Counted from the first letter of the stretch, positions 1 to 7,622 are shown. The stretch is DNA of 8,715 nucleotides from Rickettsiales bacterium (GCA_031286185.1 JAITUS010000150.1:1-8715); one strand, 5' to 3'. Made by a program: numbers and translations. Notes: generated by a model not told the origin, from the sequence alone.

Positions 1-1
1 G

Positions 2-55
2 GTTAGAAAAATGCAGACGATTGTGGAAAAATTGCGAGCGGAAACTCAACACTAG
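2..55 (+). CDS. Possible C-terminal tail of a gene entering from the left
   Basis: From position 2 the plus strand stays open for 17 codons and ends at TAG 53-55. The encoded tail is hydrophilic and helix-like, ending in KLRAETQH. Only the end of the reading frame is in the window, so the product cannot be identified. It could also be a chance open stretch, because 17 codons is short. Confidence 0.3.
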   Translation, partial: VRKMQTIVEKLRAETQH

Positions 56-115
56 CTTACAGATGATTGTTCTCTCCTTCATTTCTCTCCTATTACGAAG
101 ATTTTAAACAGGTTC

Positions 116-165
116 TTAAAGCAGGTAGTGAAATTTTATAAGGTGAAAAATTTTTATAACAGCCA
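116..165 (+). repeat. Left copy of a ~50-bp direct repeat flanking the Rpn gene
   Basis: The first 34 bases (116-149) are identical to 1125-1158. With one single-base gap and a few substitutions the match continues to AGCCA at 161-165 (1169-1173 in the other copy). In one frame both copies read as the same short protein end, KAGSEIL followed by TAA, so the repeat probably derives from the 3' end of a coding gene. The two copies bracket the Rpn gene. Confidence 0.8.
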
Positions 166-200
166 GATCACTAAAAAAGCCCTGAAGAAAACCGTGATAC

Positions 201-1004
201 TTAGGTTTGCTTAAGTTGTAAAATTTCAGCTTGAGTAAGGCCGGTAGATTCAGCTACTAAGTTGACAGATACACCAGCTTTAAGTAGATTTTTCGCCACT
301 TCAATTTTTCCCTTCTCTATGCCTTCCTCAAATTCCTGTTCGAGGATAGCTTCCTCTTTGTACAGGTCCATTATTCTTTCTTCATACGCTGTTAGATCCT
401 TTTCATTCCAATGAAACTTGTCTAATTCGTCATACGCTTGCTTTATTATGGGCGATTCTTCTGCTATCTTCATCTGTTGTTTCTTCTGCATACTTAAAAA
501 AGAACACCAGCGCTCTACTGTGCTTGTTAATTGCTCTACTTTATTTTTAGGGAACTTCGGCAGTTCTATGAATACAAATTGAAAATCCTTTAAGTCGTGC
601 TCATTAGTTTCATCATCTCTTATGGTATGGCTGGATATGTAATTAGGCTTACCAGGAAATAAGATATAATTTGATATTGCAATAAAGAAAATCTTCTGTA
701 AGTTAGCGTACTTACCAGATTGTCTTGAGTAGGCTTTTGCAGCGTAATATTGAGCGCGTTTTTCAAAGCCCTTGTCGCGAGTGAGCTGCATTTCGACCAC
801 AAATCTGTTACCAACAGAATCCTGGCAGAGAACGTCAACTATACTTTGTCTCTCAGAGGCAATTTCAGGGCTCATAATGGTACTGATGAACTCTATTTCT
901 TGTATAACATTAACTTCAGTACACCCTAAAATATCGTTCAAAAAATGAATAAGAATGTTCTTATTTTTTTCAGCACCAAAGATTTTCTTGAAGGGTAAGT
1001 CCAA
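201..1004 (-). CDS. Rpn-family PD-(D/E)XK nuclease / putative transposase, 5' end frameshifted
   Basis: The protein resembles the Rpn (recombination-promoting nuclease, YhgA-like) family, which is abundant in Wolbachia. Known members are PD-(D/E)XK DNA endonucleases that stimulate RecA-independent recombination. Visible features, counting from the TTG at 1004, are FKKIFG at about 5-10, D57 in IVDV, and the VEMQ strand at 70-73 (E71, Q73), followed by a KRAQYYAAKAYSRQ helix. The C-terminal helical tail (EKGKIEVAKNLLKAG, then a short STGL-type helix-turn) is also typical. Family members usually start MA(L/F)SKFLDPK. Those residues are encoded here just upstream, but the ATG (1031-1033) is one base out of frame because a T is missing in the run complementary to 1025-1028. 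Translation could begin only at a non-ATG codon such as TTG 1004, losing about ten residues. The catalytic core is intact, so it is either a weakly expressed protein or an early pseudogene. Confidence 0.85.
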   Translation of the reverse strand: MDLPFKKIFGAEKNKNILIHFLNDILGCTEVNVIQEIEFISTIMSPEIASERQSIVDVLCQDSVGNRFVVEMQLTRDKGFEKRAQYYAAKAYSRQSGKYANLQKIFFIAISNYILFPGKPNYISSHTIRDDETNEHDLKDFQFVFIELPKFPKNKVEQLTSTVERWCSFLSMQKKQQMKIAEESPIIKQAYDELDKFHWNEKDLTAYEERIMDLYKEEAILEQEFEEGIEKGKIEVAKNLLKAGVSVNLVAESTGLTQAEILQLKQT

Positions 1005-1124
1005 TTTTGGATCGAGAAATTTAGAAAAGCCATAGTGCTTAGATAAAGATTAACAATTATACACTATTCTGCAGAAATATTCAATCCTTTTTGATATTCG
1101 TTCAGGGTATGGCAGAAAAACTTG

Positions 1125-1173
1125 TTAAAGCAGGTAGTGAAATTTTATAAGGTGAAAATTTCTACAATAGCCA
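1125..1173 (+). repeat. Right copy of the ~50-bp direct repeat flanking the Rpn gene
   Basis: This copy matches 116-165 (34 identical bases, then a diverged tail). It lies 5 bp beyond the stop codon of the minus-strand oxidoreductase gene. Here the reading frame before the repeat gives MAEKLVKAGSEIL and TAA, again looking like the remnant end of a gene convergent with that oxidoreductase. The copy also forms an AT-rich hairpin, GAAATTTT (1139-1146) with AAAATTTC (1155-1162). Confidence 0.8.
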
Positions 1174-1178
1174 CTGAC

Positions 1179-2603
1179 TTAACATCCTGTCAATATTCTT
1201 TCCACTAACTCTTTTACCGTCGGCACGTAGCCACTCTCATAAAACGGATCCTGCTTGAATTTATACACATTGTGTCCGGAAAACATGAGTTCATTCTCAA
1301 TATCACCATCGTGTATAATGTTTTGTAGTGTCTTTTGTATACAGAAACTCCGTGGATCCGGCTTTCGTCCTATTGAATGATCACCATGATCTTTCCAATT
1401 GCTAAACAGACAATGGCTCAAACATCCCATGCAATTGATCTGATCTTGTCTTATCTCCGCAAATCTGTCTGGTGTCACAAAAATCACAGTTGTATCTGGA
1501 GTTTTCATTGCTTCTGTATATCCTGCCCTAGTCCACGTGTTTGCCAGTTCTTTATCTTTTGCAGTGAGGTAAATCTTTCTACCTCTTGCACCAATTGCAA
1601 ATCCACTGTTGAATTCTTCGCTGGCACTCTCTGAAAATTTTATTTGACGTGAGTTCCGTTCCTGCAACTCATGTATGAAGTTATTTCTTACTGCAGATGA
1701 GTAAAACCCTGTTGGACTGAATTTATTCAAAAATACGTCACCTTCTTCTAAAGTGAGTAGCTTCTTTTTCCACTCCGTAGAAATTGGACTTTCCTTCGTC
1801 AAAAGTGGACGAGTGCCAAACTGAAAAGCTATTGGTCCAATTTGTGGATTGTCAAACCAACGTTCCCAATCTTTTAAATGCCACACTCCCCCCGCCATAA
1901 CAATTGGCGTTTCCGAAAGACCAACCACGTTCATGAAAGATCTAAGTTCTACAACCCTCTCAAATGGAGCTTGCGGAAGTTCTGGGTCTTCGCTATTACT
2001 GAGTCCGTTATGTCCTCCAGCAAGCCATGGATCTTCATACACTACTCCACCAAGCAAAAAAGAAGATACTTTTTGGTAAGCGCGCTTCCATAATGCTTTA
2101 AAAGCGCGTACTGATGAAATAATAGGGTAATAATAAACCTGATATTTGGCTGCAATCTCCCCGAGCCTATAAGGCATGCCAGCACCGCAAGTAATACCAC
2201 GAACTAAGCCTTTTGCCTTTTCTAATATACCATGAAGCACACGTTCTGCTGCCCCCATCTCCCAAAGCACATTCATATGTACTCTTCCACGGCCTTGTGA
2301 TATTTCATTCGCTATTCTTGCCTGACTAACTCCAGCCTCGATACTATACTTAATCAATTCCTCATGTTTTTCATTTCTTGTTTTGCCTTTGTAAATCAGT
2401 GGTACTAACTCGCCGTTACCATCAATAAGCTTAGCATTTGCACCAGAAAATGTACCCACAGCATCTGCTGTAGCAAATGCTCCACTTGATCTTCCATCAC
2501 TAATCGCAATGCCTTTGCCGCCCTCGATGATTGGCCACACTTCCTTTCCTGAAATCATTATTTTTTTTATCTTATTTTTCAAAACTTCCTCATAATCTTT
2601 CAT
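1179..2603 (-). CDS. Nitronate monooxygenase-like flavin oxidoreductase
   Basis: The 474-residue product fits the nitronate monooxygenase / 2-nitropropane dioxygenase superfamily, FMN-dependent TIM-barrel enzymes that oxidise alkyl nitronates; some members are enoyl-ACP reductases or have unknown substrates. Supporting motifs are the N-terminal strand with WPIIEGGKG (23-31), GAGMP at 140-144, the flavin-phosphate loop AGGHNG at 195-200, the VMAGGV strand at 235-240, and the FQFGTR segment at 260-265. The protein is about 100 residues longer than classic family members. Its C-terminal part carries four clustered cysteines, C391, C394, C398 and C421, in a C-x2-C-x3-C-x22-C pattern that suggests a metal or Fe-S site; that is inference. 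The ATG at 2601-2603 has only a weak AG-rich stretch in front of it. The true substrate cannot be told from sequence. Confidence 0.85.
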   Translation of the reverse strand: MKDYEEVLKNKIKKIMISGKEVWPIIEGGKGIAISDGRSSGAFATADAVGTFSGANAKLIDGNGELVPLIYKGKTRNEKHEELIKYSIEAGVSQARIANEISQGRGRVHMNVLWEMGAAERVLHGILEKAKGLVRGITCGAGMPYRLGEIAAKYQVYYYPIISSVRAFKALWKRAYQKVSSFLLGGVVYEDPWLAGGHNGLSNSEDPELPQAPFERVVELRSFMNVVGLSETPIVMAGGVWHLKDWERWFDNPQIGPIAFQFGTRPLLTKESPISTEWKKKLLTLEEGDVFLNKFSPTGFYSSAVRNNFIHELQERNSRQIKFSESASEEFNSGFAIGARGRKIYLTAKDKELANTWTRAGYTEAMKTPDTTVIFVTPDRFAEIRQDQINCMGCLSHCLFSNWKDHGDHSIGRKPDPRSFCIQKTLQNIIHDGDIENELMFSGHNVYKFKQDPFYESGYVPTVKELVERILTGC

Positions 2604-2718
2604 TCTATTTTACTTAATTACTAAAAAAATAATAGCTGTTTATTTTCTCTTGGCATCGTCAGAGCCTCCACAGCCAAATTTGGGTTTTAAATAGACATGT
2701 AAACAAAGAGCAGCTACT

Positions 2719-3332
2719 ATGGATGTAGTTATGTGTTTTTTGCTTATGATTATAGGTTTAGCAGGTGGAATTGGAGTAGGAAAGAGCTTTGTAGCCAATT
2801 GTTTTAAAGAGATTGGGGCTGCTGTGTTTGACGCTGATTCTGTTGTACACCAGCTTTATAAAGTGGATAAGAGCATAATAAGTTACGCAAAAGAAAAATT
2901 CCCGGAGTAGTAGTAAATGGTGAAATAGACAAGGAGGTATTGTCTAAATATTTCTTAGCCCATGATGAAAATTGGAAGCAATTTCAATCTTTAGTTCATT
3001 CCGCTGTGCGAAGTGAGCTAGAAATTTTTATTGCTCAGGAAAAAAAGACCGATAGAAAACTTCTAGTTCTAGACATTCCACTCCTGCTGGAAATGAGATT
3101 TCGTTTATATTGCAACATTATCATTTTCGTCCATGCAGATAGTGCTGTGCAAGCTCAAAGACTCAATGAACGTAATATAGATAAAGAAAAGCTGGATCTA
3201 ATTTCCAATATCCAGCTACCCACTGAAGAAAAAAGGCAGATGAGTGACTTTACCATCGACAACAGTGCAAGTAAAGAACATGTCCTTTCTCAAATAAAAG
3301 ATATAGTAGATTCGTTAAACCTCAGCAGTTGA
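2719..3332 (+). pseudogene. coaE: Dephospho-CoA kinase, broken by a one-base deletion
   Basis: Dephospho-CoA kinase phosphorylates the ribose 3'-OH of dephospho-CoA with ATP, the last step of coenzyme A synthesis in the cytosol. The first part (2719-2910) encodes the P-loop GGIGVGKS and the FDAD segment. The second part (about 2904-3332), in another frame, encodes LVLDIPLLLE, the QRLNERN arginine region, and a Q-x(n)-EEKRQMSDFTIDN end typical of CoaE. Joining them by adding one base at 2901-2904 gives FPGVVVNGEIDKEVL and about 204 residues, close to the usual ~200. As written, translation stops at TAG 2908-2910. ATG 2719 has an AAAGAG stretch upstream; ATG 2746 would give the more usual MIIGL start but lacks such a site. 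The upstream residue before GGIG is A where T is common. The 3' end overlaps rnd by 18 bp, tail to tail. The lesion could be real or a sequencing error. Confidence 0.88.
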
Positions 3333-4514
3333 TTTCAACTTACAATTTGCCTTCACCAAATCACTTCGAATCTTGGTTGCATTATTTGTGGATTTCACTA
3401 CTGAAATTTCAAACCTTGAGCCTGCGTTTAAAAATGACTCAATTGACCTGCCAAAAAAGTCATATCTCCACCCTTTAAATAGTTTATCTGTCTGCCCAGA
3501 TATTGACCCAGCCAATTCATCTTTTGACGAAACCAATTTTCTTGATATGCCGTTTTCCTTACATTCGCTCTCTAGAACAATCGAGAGTATATCAAGCACA
3601 GATCTATCATAACTGCTTGACGGAGTATAATCTTGCTGCATAAAGTCTTTCTCATTCTCATTGAAAATATCTATAAATTCTAATAGATCTTCCTCTTTTA
3701 TATTTTTCGTGTTCTTTCTGAGATCTTCTAAAATCTCGTCAACACGCTCCACGTTTTTTTCAATAAAGCCAGCTATTACAGCATTACTAATTACTTTATT
3801 ACGATTCACATTATAGCGCTGTGCTAAGGTCTCTTGCCACTCACTAACTGCTTCAACAGTTAATATCAATCTTGGATTTGCTTCGTAATTAAATTTAATC
3901 CTCTTCCATGCATCTTTTGGACTACGCAAATATTTGTTTATATCAACCACTGCTTCCATCTCTTCCTGAAACCAGCCTATTCTATTTTTTTCTTCAAGTT
4001 TATTGCGCAATATCTGGTGTAGGTCATATAAATGCACCACATCGCTTATTGCATAGTCTAATTGATCCTCAGAGAGTGGACGCTTTAACCAGTCTGAATT
4101 TTTAGCTTTAATTTTATCTAATACCGCCCCTTGATATTGTTCCACTACTTTTGAGTAGCCAATGAAGTCATGATAATAATGACAAAACATAGCAGCAACT
4201 TGGGTATCAAAAATGGGAGTGGGAATGCATTTGAATACGGTGAATAAAGATTCTATGTCCTGCCGACAGCTATGAAACACCTTAATTATCTCGCGATTTA
4301 GCATTATTTCCTTAATAAGTGATAAATCAATTTCTGGCACTAGTGCATCTACAACAAAACTCTTACCTCCGTAAGAAATTTGAATTAACGACAATTTTGG
4401 ATAATAGGTTAAATTGTTTCTAAGAAACTCCGTGTCAACTGCTATAAATTTTGGCTTTTTTGCTGTCAACTCCTCACATATGTCTCCCAGATCCGACGTT
4501 GTACTAATTAGCAT
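3315..4514 (-). CDS. rnd: Ribonuclease D
   Basis: This 399-residue protein is an RNase D, a DEDDy-type 3'-5' exoribonuclease that trims tRNA and other stable RNA precursors using two metal ions. The catalytic set is complete: D27 and E29 in VDTEF (motif I), D86 in FHSCRQDIESL (motif II), and Y154 with D158 in YAISDVVHLYDL (motif III). The exonuclease domain covers about residues 5-175. An HRDC-like helical region follows at about 215-295 (WQETLAQRYNVNRNKVIS), then a less conserved tail. The length is slightly above E. coli RNase D (375). The ATG at 4512-4514 is preceded by GAGTAAAAAATAT, a weak ribosome site. The 3' end overlaps the broken coaE convergently, while the 5' end is divergent from mutS. 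Confidence 0.93.
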   Translation of the reverse strand: MLISTTSDLGDICEELTAKKPKFIAVDTEFLRNNLTYYPKLSLIQISYGGKSFVVDALVPEIDLSLIKEIMLNREIIKVFHSCRQDIESLFTVFKCIPTPIFDTQVAAMFCHYYHDFIGYSKVVEQYQGAVLDKIKAKNSDWLKRPLSEDQLDYAISDVVHLYDLHQILRNKLEEKNRIGWFQEEMEAVVDINKYLRSPKDAWKRIKFNYEANPRLILTVEAVSEWQETLAQRYNVNRNKVISNAVIAGFIEKNVERVDEILEDLRKNTKNIKEEDLLEFIDIFNENEKDFMQQDYTPSSSYDRSVLDILSIVLESECKENGISRKLVSSKDELAGSISGQTDKLFKGWRYDFFGRSIESFLNAGSRFEISVVKSTNNATKIRSDLVKANCKLKSTAEV

Positions 4515-4536
4515 ATATTTTTTACTCAGTAGCCAT

Positions 4537-4564
4537 ATTTTAACACTTATATTAAATTTTGCAA
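4537..4564 (-). promoter_or_regulatory. Candidate sigma70-type promoter for rnd
   Basis: Read on the minus strand, TTGCAA (4559-4564) and TAAAAT (4537-4542) are separated by 16 bp. This would start transcription about 15 bases before the rnd ATG. Spacing and position are good, but AT-rich DNA gives such matches by chance. Confidence 0.4.
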
Positions 4565-4565
4565 T

Positions 4566-4714
4566 TAATAGATCTTTTGCATAACCAATTTATGCAGGAG
4601 GATATCATACACACCTTTCACAAATAGCAGTTTAGACTTTTCAAAAAGTCAAAATTCCATATAATTTTAGCATGGCTGATATAGCTTATAGAAGAGGCTG
4701 CAAAAGATCTATTA
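4566..4714. repeat. 149-bp segment bounded by an exact 16-bp inverted repeat (possible MITE or IS remnant)
   Basis: TAATAGATCTTTTGCA at 4566-4581 is repeated exactly as its reverse complement at 4699-4714, with 117 bp between. The identity stops abruptly on both sides. Next to the left arm, TGCATAA (4578-4584) and TTATGCA (4590-4596) form a further 7-bp hairpin. Both outer edges end in TA, which would suit a TA-target element, although no transposase is present. It could be a non-autonomous element or a scar of one. Confidence 0.5.
4635..4665 (+). promoter_or_regulatory. Candidate promoter with overlapping palindrome upstream of mutS
   Basis: A perfect TATAAT lies at 4660-4665, with TTTTCA (4638-4643) 16 bp upstream. 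The -35 box is inside a palindrome, GACTTTT-CA-AAAAGTC (4635-4650), which could be a protein-binding site. Transcription from here would give mutS a leader of about 155 nt. A weaker alternative (TTGTGT, 17 bp, TTATGT) lies nearer the gene at about 4755-4783. Confidence 0.35.
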
Positions 4715-4827
4715 CATATGTACAGTTTTCTAAAGAAACGAGCAATCTTGCTTTTGTGTAGGCTTCTATTTAGATTTTATGTTATCCATACGATAAAGCT
4801 GAAGCTATCAACATATAAAAAAACATT

Positions 4828-7356
4828 ATGAACTTTGTAAGAGAAAAAAACACTCCTGTGATGGAGCAATATTTAAACCTGAAAGCTCAATATAAGGATC
4901 ATCTGTTGTTTTATAGGCTGGGAGATTTTTATGAATTGTTCTTCGACGATGCCGTTAAAGCTGCAAAGCTGCTGAATATAGTGCTCACTAAGAGAGGTAA
5001 TTCATGTGGGGAAGACATACCAATGTGTGGAGTGCCAGCACACAGTAGTGAATCTTACCTGCACAAGCTCATAGATTTAGGATTCAAAGTAGCAATCTGT
5101 GATCAATTAGAAACTGCCGATGAAGCAAAAAGGAGGGGCTATAAATCTATAGTAAAGCGCGATGTAGTGCGAATTGTCACTCCAGGCACGATCATCGAAG
5201 ATTCGCTGCTGGAGGATAAAAGCAATAATTATCTTGCATCCATAGTTGAACAAAATGGAGAGTATGCTATTGGCTGGCTTGAACTATCAACGGGAAAATT
5301 TTTTCACACTTTAACGAATTTGAAAGCTCTAGATAGTGATTTACTGCGTATATCACCAAAAGAATTATTAATTTCCGAGAAGCTCGCTGAGGATGAAAAA
5401 ATCAGATCAATTTTAAAAAATTATAAAATATCAATTACGCAGCATGCCCAGAGTTTTTTTGAGTATAACAAATCTCACAGAACGCTGTGCGAATTTTATA
5501 AAATCAGAGAGCTTGGAGTTATAGGAAACTTCAGCAAAGTGGAGATTATGGCATGCGGTGCGCTGCTTGAATATGTTAGAGTAACGCAAAGGGGTTCCAT
5601 TCCAAGGCTTGAGCTGCCAAAGCCCTACAGGCAACAAAGTTTCATGCTTATCGATGCTTCAGCAAGGAGAAGTCTTGAGTTGTTTTCAACTCAATTTGGT
5701 GAAAAGAAAGGTTCACTGATTTCAGTTATTGACCACACAGTTACAGCTTCTGGTGGACGCCTGCTAAAACAAATGCTTGCATCACCACTTGCTTGTCCTA
5801 AGGCGATTAATTCGAGAATCGGCATCGTTGAATTTTTTGTAAACAGCCATGAAGCACGCAAAAAAATACGGGAGATATTATCTAACATTCCAGATATTGA
5901 AAGGTCACTATCACGTTTAATGTTAGGGCGTGGTTCACCAAAGGACATGAACCTACTAAAAATAGGCCTTGGGAAAACGTTAGAGTTGTCTGAGTTTCTG
6001 TCCAAGCTAGATCCCTTACATAATTATCACTTAAGTGAAAAATCAGCAGTTGACCTTCAGATGTCATTCCAGTGCTTGACGCCGGAATCAAAGGGAAAAG
6101 AACTAGTGTCTACTGCTCAGATGACAAGCAGTGATGAGAGTGAACTTAGCACAATACATAAAAGCCTTGGCAATCACAAAGAGCTGTTCGAACTTCTAAA
6201 CAACGCTGTGCTTGACAATAACCTAAGTTCCGCAAAAGAAGGAGGATTTATCAATCCACAATATAACCAAGAATTATCAGAGTTATCCTATGTGCTGAAT
6301 AATAGCAACAAATTGATAACCAAACTCCGAGAATCTTATCGTGATCTGACTGGCATTGCCGCACTGAAAATATTGCACAACAACATCCTTGGTTATTACA
6401 TTGAAGTGTCAGCAAATCATAAATTAACCTCGGACATATTTATTCACAGGCAAAGCTTAGCAAATAGCATGCGCTACACTACTAATGAATTGAAAGAACT
6501 GGAGAATAAGATTCTCACGGCACGTGACGCTGTAATCAGCTTAGAAATGAAAATTTTCAGTGAACTATGTGGTAAAATCGCCAAAGAATCTGAGAAGATT
6601 GCCCTCGCTGCAAATGCCTTGGCAAAGCTTGATATCCGAACTGCGTTTGCAGAGCTCGCAGTGCAAAATAATTACGTAAAACCCATCATTGACGATAGTA
6701 AAGAATTCAATATCTGTAGCGGAAGACACCCAGTAGTTGAAGTTAACGATAAGTTCATTGCAAATAGCATCAACTTAGCTGGTATACATCTAATCACTGG
6801 TCCCAATATGGCCGGAAAAAGCACTTTCTTGAGGCAAAACGCTCTCATCGCAATTTTAGCTCATATGGGGTCATTTGTGCCAGCAGATAGTGCACATATT
6901 GGTGTGATTGACAAGATATTCAGCAGGGTTGGTGCAACAGATAATATAACAGCTGGTTATTCCACCTTCATGGTAGAGATGATTGAAACAGCAACCATAG
7001 TCAATCAGGCAACAGATCGTTCCTTGGTGATACTTGATGAAATTGGCAGAGGCACAGGGGTATATGACGGCTTATCTATTGCTCAGGCGGTGATTGAACA
7101 TATTCACAATGTAAACAAGTGCCGCGCCATTTTTGCAACTCATTATCATGAACTAACTAAAGTAAGCAAATACTTAAGCAACGTAAAATGCTTTTGTGTG
7201 AAAATAAAAGAATGGAATGGAGAGGTAATCTTTCTCCATGAAGTAGTTGAGGGCGTTGCAGATGAGTCATATGGAATACATGTAGCAAAACTCGCCGGCT
7301 TTCCTGATTCTGTACTGGACAGAGCAAGTGAAGTGTTTGAGGAACTGAAGGCTTGA
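4828..7356 (+). CDS. mutS: DNA mismatch repair protein MutS
   Basis: MutS recognises base mismatches and small loops and, as an ATP-driven sliding clamp, recruits MutL. At 842 residues it is close to E. coli MutS (853). The mismatch-reading wedge is F34-Y35-E36 in RLGDFYELF. Core-domain motifs such as [16 protein letters not shown] are present. The ATPase has Walker [10 protein letters not shown] (658-666), the RVGATDN...STFMVEM signature (700-718), Walker B with D737-E738, and FATHYHEL around H772. The signature loop reads GTGVYDG rather than the usual GTSTYDG, still compatible with the family pattern. The protein ends soon after the helix-turn region, at FEELKA, so any C-terminal tetramer tail is minimal. 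A TAA lies four codons upstream in frame, so ATG 4828 is the furthest possible start and matches the family N-terminus. No clear Shine-Dalgarno sequence is visible. The reading frame is intact. Confidence 0.97.
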   Translation: MNFVREKNTPVMEQYLNLKAQYKDHLLFYRLGDFYELFFDDAVKAAKLLNIVLTKRGNSCGEDIPMCGVPAHSSESYLHKLIDLGFKVAICDQLETADEAKRRGYKSIVKRDVVRIVTPGTIIEDSLLEDKSNNYLASIVEQNGEYAIGWLELSTGKFFHTLTNLKALDSDLLRISPKELLISEKLAEDEKIRSILKNYKISITQHAQSFFEYNKSHRTLCEFYKIRELGVIGNFSKVEIMACGALLEYVRVTQRGSIPRLELPKPYRQQSFMLIDASARRSLELFSTQFGEKKGSLISVIDHTVTASGGRLLKQMLASPLACPKAINSRIGIVEFFVNSHEARKKIREILSNIPDIERSLSRLMLGRGSPKDMNLLKIGLGKTLELSEFLSKLDPLHNYHLSEKSAVDLQMSFQCLTPESKGKELVSTAQMTSSDESELSTIHKSLGNHKELFELLNNAVLDNNLSSAKEGGFINPQYNQELSELSYVLNNSNKLITKLRESYRDLTGIAALKILHNNILGYYIEVSANHKLTSDIFIHRQSLANSMRYTTNELKELENKILTARDAVISLEMKIFSELCGKIAKESEKIALAANALAKLDIRTAFAELAVQNNYVKPIIDDSKEFNICSGRHPVVEVNDKFIANSINLAGIHLITGPNMAGKSTFLRQNALIAILAHMGSFVPADSAHIGVIDKIFSRVGATDNITAGYSTFMVEMIETATIVNQATDRSLVILDEIGRGTGVYDGLSIAQAVIEHIHNVNKCRAIFATHYHELTKVSKYLSNVKCFCVKIKEWNGEVIFLHEVVEGVADESYGIHVAKLAGFPDSVLDRASEVFEELKA

Positions 7357-7368
7357 GAGAGAGTAGGG

Positions 7369-7392
7369 TGTCATGCAAGTGTCTGACGCTGG
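7369..7392 (+). repeat. Degenerate copy of the palindromic repeat end, just after mutS
   Basis: Twelve bases after the mutS stop, a 24-base stretch starting TGTCAT and ending TGACGCTGG matches the end sequence of the 122-bp element at 7501-7622 with about five differences. It looks like a worn copy of the same repeat family. Confidence 0.5.
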
Positions 7393-7407
7393 TTCCTTTG
7401 TGACGAT

Positions 7408-7515
7408 ATCATCCAAGTAACCCCTTTCCTGTCATCCCAGTGCCTTCTTCTTCTGTCATCCAAGCGTCCTCTTCCTATCATCCCAGTGCCTCCTTACTCT
7501 TGTCACCCCAGTGCG
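7408..7515 (+). repeat. Degenerate ~23-bp tandem repeat, pyrimidine-rich
   Basis: Units of the form RTCATCCMAGTG followed by a C/T-rich spacer start at 7408, 7431, 7455, 7477 and 7502, that is, 22-25 bp apart. The last unit merges into the left end of the palindromic element at 7501. The units resemble the outer half of that element's end, suggesting growth by repeated copying of one half-site. No long open frame of plausible protein quality covers the array. Confidence 0.65.
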
Positions 7516-7622
7516 TGACACTGGGATCCAGTTTTCCATAAAAATGGTACATTTTAACATAACTTTTATACTCACTAACCTAATAAAATTCCTAGATTCC
7601 AGCGTCACGCGCTGGAATGACA
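7501..7622. mobile_element. 122-bp MITE-like palindromic element
   Basis: The 31 bases at 7501-7531 match the reverse complement of 7592-7622 at 25 of 31 positions, and every difference is a transition. Both ends begin TGTCA on the outside. Each end is itself a hairpin: CCCAGTG-cgtga-CACTGGG at 7507-7525 and ATTCCAGCG-tcacg-CGCTGGAAT at 7596-7618. The central 60 bp is AT-rich and non-coding. Short palindromes with this kind of TGTCA/CCAGYG core are scattered through Wolbachia genomes. No transposase is encoded here, so movement would need help in trans. Confidence 0.7.

Noticed and set aside
1377..1634. Plus-strand open frames inside the nitronate monooxygenase gene (also 1849-2093)
   Set aside because: They are antisense shadows of a strongly supported coding gene, with cysteine/serine-rich translations lacking domains.
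2674..2683. Palindrome CCAAATTTGG upstream of coaE as an operator
   Set aside because: It is only 10 bp, in AT-rich sequence, and I could not place convincing promoter boxes around it.
2899..2910. Programmed -1 frameshifting to express coaE
   Set aside because: No X-XXY-YYZ slippery sequence is in the zero frame and no stable downstream pseudoknot is obvious. A simple deletion explains the data better.
4672..4761. Possible 29-codon leaderless ORF right after the TATAAT at 4660
   Set aside because: It is very short, has no ribosome site, crosses the right arm of the 16-bp inverted repeat, and has no recognisable product.
5431..6091. Minus-strand open frames inside mutS (also 7157-7378)
   Set aside because: They are antisense shadows of mutS, whose frame is fully supported by family motifs.
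7408..7515. CRISPR-like array
   Set aside because: Units are only about 12-15 bp, degenerate, with short C/T-rich spacers that resemble each other, and there are no cas genes. It is a decayed tandem repeat.
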